From: an uncultured Collinsella sp.
GTDB lineage: Bacteria > Actinomycetota > Coriobacteriia > Coriobacteriales > Coriobacteriaceae
Reading direction: 5' to 3'
DNA length: 64,000 nucleotides
Assembly (NCBI GenBank): GCA_902470695.1
Contig: CABRHH010000009.1
Coordinates: 1 to 64,000, forward strand
The notes under the pieces were generated by a model. The model saw only the letters and a list, made by a program, of their open reading frames with translations. It was not told the origin of the DNA and made no database searches. Positions within the stretch are counted from its first letter, which is position 1; the number at the start of each line of letters is the position of its first letter. This document shows positions 63,197 through 64,000 of the stretch, piece after piece. The position numbers were made by a program, and so were the translations under genes.

Positions 63197-63663
63197 GGGC
63201 GTACGTTCGGTTGCGGGAAGCGCGGGCACAGGCGACCGTGGAGATGGCGGTGGTGACACCGGTGCTCATCGTGCTCGCGCTCATCGTATACAACCTCATG
63301 GTGTTCATGGCGGCCACCGCCCGATTCGATCGCGTTGCCCCGGATGCGGTACTTGCCCATGCGGTTTCGCCTGCATCCGATGGGGACGCTGCCGCCTCGG
63401 GCACCGACGCCGTGCAGTTCCAGCTCGAGCGTGCCATGGAGGGGTATGCGGTTGAGATCGAGGTCGTTGAGGAGACGGGTAACGCGGAAAGCGATGCGCT
63501 GTTGAGCTTGGTGGGAGCGCAGCGCACCTATCGGTGCGCCATGGTGTATCGACCCTGGCCGCAAGGGCTGAGCATCGCAGGGGTGTCGATGGGGGCGCCG
63601 CTATCCCTGCGGCATGAGCGGCCTGTGACTGTCGATCCGTGGAGGCCGGGGGTGGTTATGTGA
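63193..63663 (+). CDS. TadE-like pseudopilin
   Basis: This 156-residue protein starts MRAYVRLREARAQATVEMAV and continues with a hydrophobic helix, the TadE signature, followed by a short outer domain. It is coupled to the upstream TadG-like gene by ATGA. It is the third prepilin-like gene after the insertion point. Confidence 0.78.
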   Translation: MRAYVRLREARAQATVEMAVVTPVLIVLALIVYNLMVFMAATARFDRVAPDAVLAHAVSPASDGDAAASGTDAVQFQLERAMEGYAVEIEVVEETGNAESDALLSLVGAQRTYRCAMVYRPWPQGLSIAGVSMGAPLSLRHERPVTVDPWRPGVVM

Positions 63664-64000
63664 GGGAATGGTCGGTGAGGAGTATGGAGGCGTTGCTGCG
63701 TCTTGGCACGCGGGTGCCGAAGCGTATGCGGGCATGGCGGCGCGCACATGATGGGAGGCGTGCCCGCGACAAGAGATGCGCCTGCGATGGGGAATGTGCC
63801 CGCAGCGAGAGGCGCGTTTGCAGAGGGAGTGCGGAGCTTGCGGGGAAGCGACGGTGCGCTAAGAGGCCTGGGCACACGGAGCTGCCGTCTCGCACGGCGG
63901 TCGTTGGTCGAGCCTTGAAGGAGCTGGGATGGAAGGGGGAGCCGGAGTTTGCAGATTCGTTTTCCGCCCGGTTGGTCGGCTTGATGCCCGGGGCGCGCGC
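63660..64000 (+). CDS. Possible Tad-operon gene, cut by the window end
   Basis: From a GTG overlapping the preceding stop, or an ATG at 63684 after GTGAGGAG, a frame stays open to the window end. The visible part is Arg- and Cys-rich, then more protein-like (VVGRALKELGWKGEPEFADS). No family is recognised. Confidence 0.4.
   Translation, partial: MREWSVRSMEALLRLGTRVPKRMRAWRRAHDGRRARDKRCACDGECARSERRVCRGSAELAGKRRCAKRPGHTELPSRTAVVGRALKELGWKGEPEFADSFSARLVGLMPGAR

Overview
The window looks like a chromosome of a high-GC, Gram-positive gut anaerobe of the Coriobacteriia, probably Collinsella-like. This is an inference from GC-rich codon use, LPXTG-anchored surface proteins, a Tad pilus locus with TadE-like pseudopilins, mucin-glycan genes and frequent GTG/TTG starts. 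No rRNA, tRNA or CRISPR array was recognised.

1-20.1 kb is mostly housekeeping: an array of 41-bp tandem repeats, a GNAT acetyltransferase, an EamA transporter, RecQ, a cell-wall-anchored GH84 N-acetylglucosaminidase, MetA (Glu111, acetyl type), a reverse-strand group (PreP-type protease, deoxyinosine glycosylase, 5-formyl-THF cyclo-ligase), a NERD protein, PcrA/UvrD and pyruvate kinase.

20.4-30.1 kb is a catabolic cluster. A divergent PrpR_N/AAA/Fis regulator that has lost the sigma-54 contact motif and Walker B faces an operon with a four-carbon acid sugar kinase (DUF1537), an iron alcohol dehydrogenase, a DHDPS/NAL-family aldolase, a PdxA-type dehydrogenase, a DASS transporter, a cytoplasmic BNR sialidase-like protein and a YhcH protein. 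Two copies of a 17-bp palindrome lie between regulator and operon. The substrate cannot be assigned. The mix of sialic-acid-type and threonate/erythronate-type enzymes suggests an uncharacterised sugar-acid pathway.

30.2-36.0 kb holds a P-type cation ATPase, an AAA ATPase of the DUF234 type behind a near-perfect 15-bp inverted repeat, and RsgA.

36.6-64.0 kb is a Tad pilus locus (CpaB, TadZ, CpaF, TadB, TadC, Flp, then TadE/TadG-like proteins) split by a 17.7-kb integrative element. A large serine recombinase has inserted the element inside the flp pilin gene. The 5' part of flp lies at 41769-41938 and the exact 3' remainder at 59663-59752. Joining them across the shared GTGGT restores an 84-residue Flp pilin, and joining the element ends gives a highly symmetric attP.

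The element carries the recombinase and a string of overlapping small genes, an XRE regulator with an 18-bp operator, a 1249-residue coiled-coil/CAP/coiled-coil LPQTG surface protein, a zinc-ribbon membrane protein, a lipoprotein, a MobV relaxase beside a hairpin-dense oriT candidate, and a Rep protein with HUH and SF3-helicase parts behind a structured leader. In the integrated state the cell would lose this Flp pilin and gain an element-encoded surface protein. Excision would reverse this.
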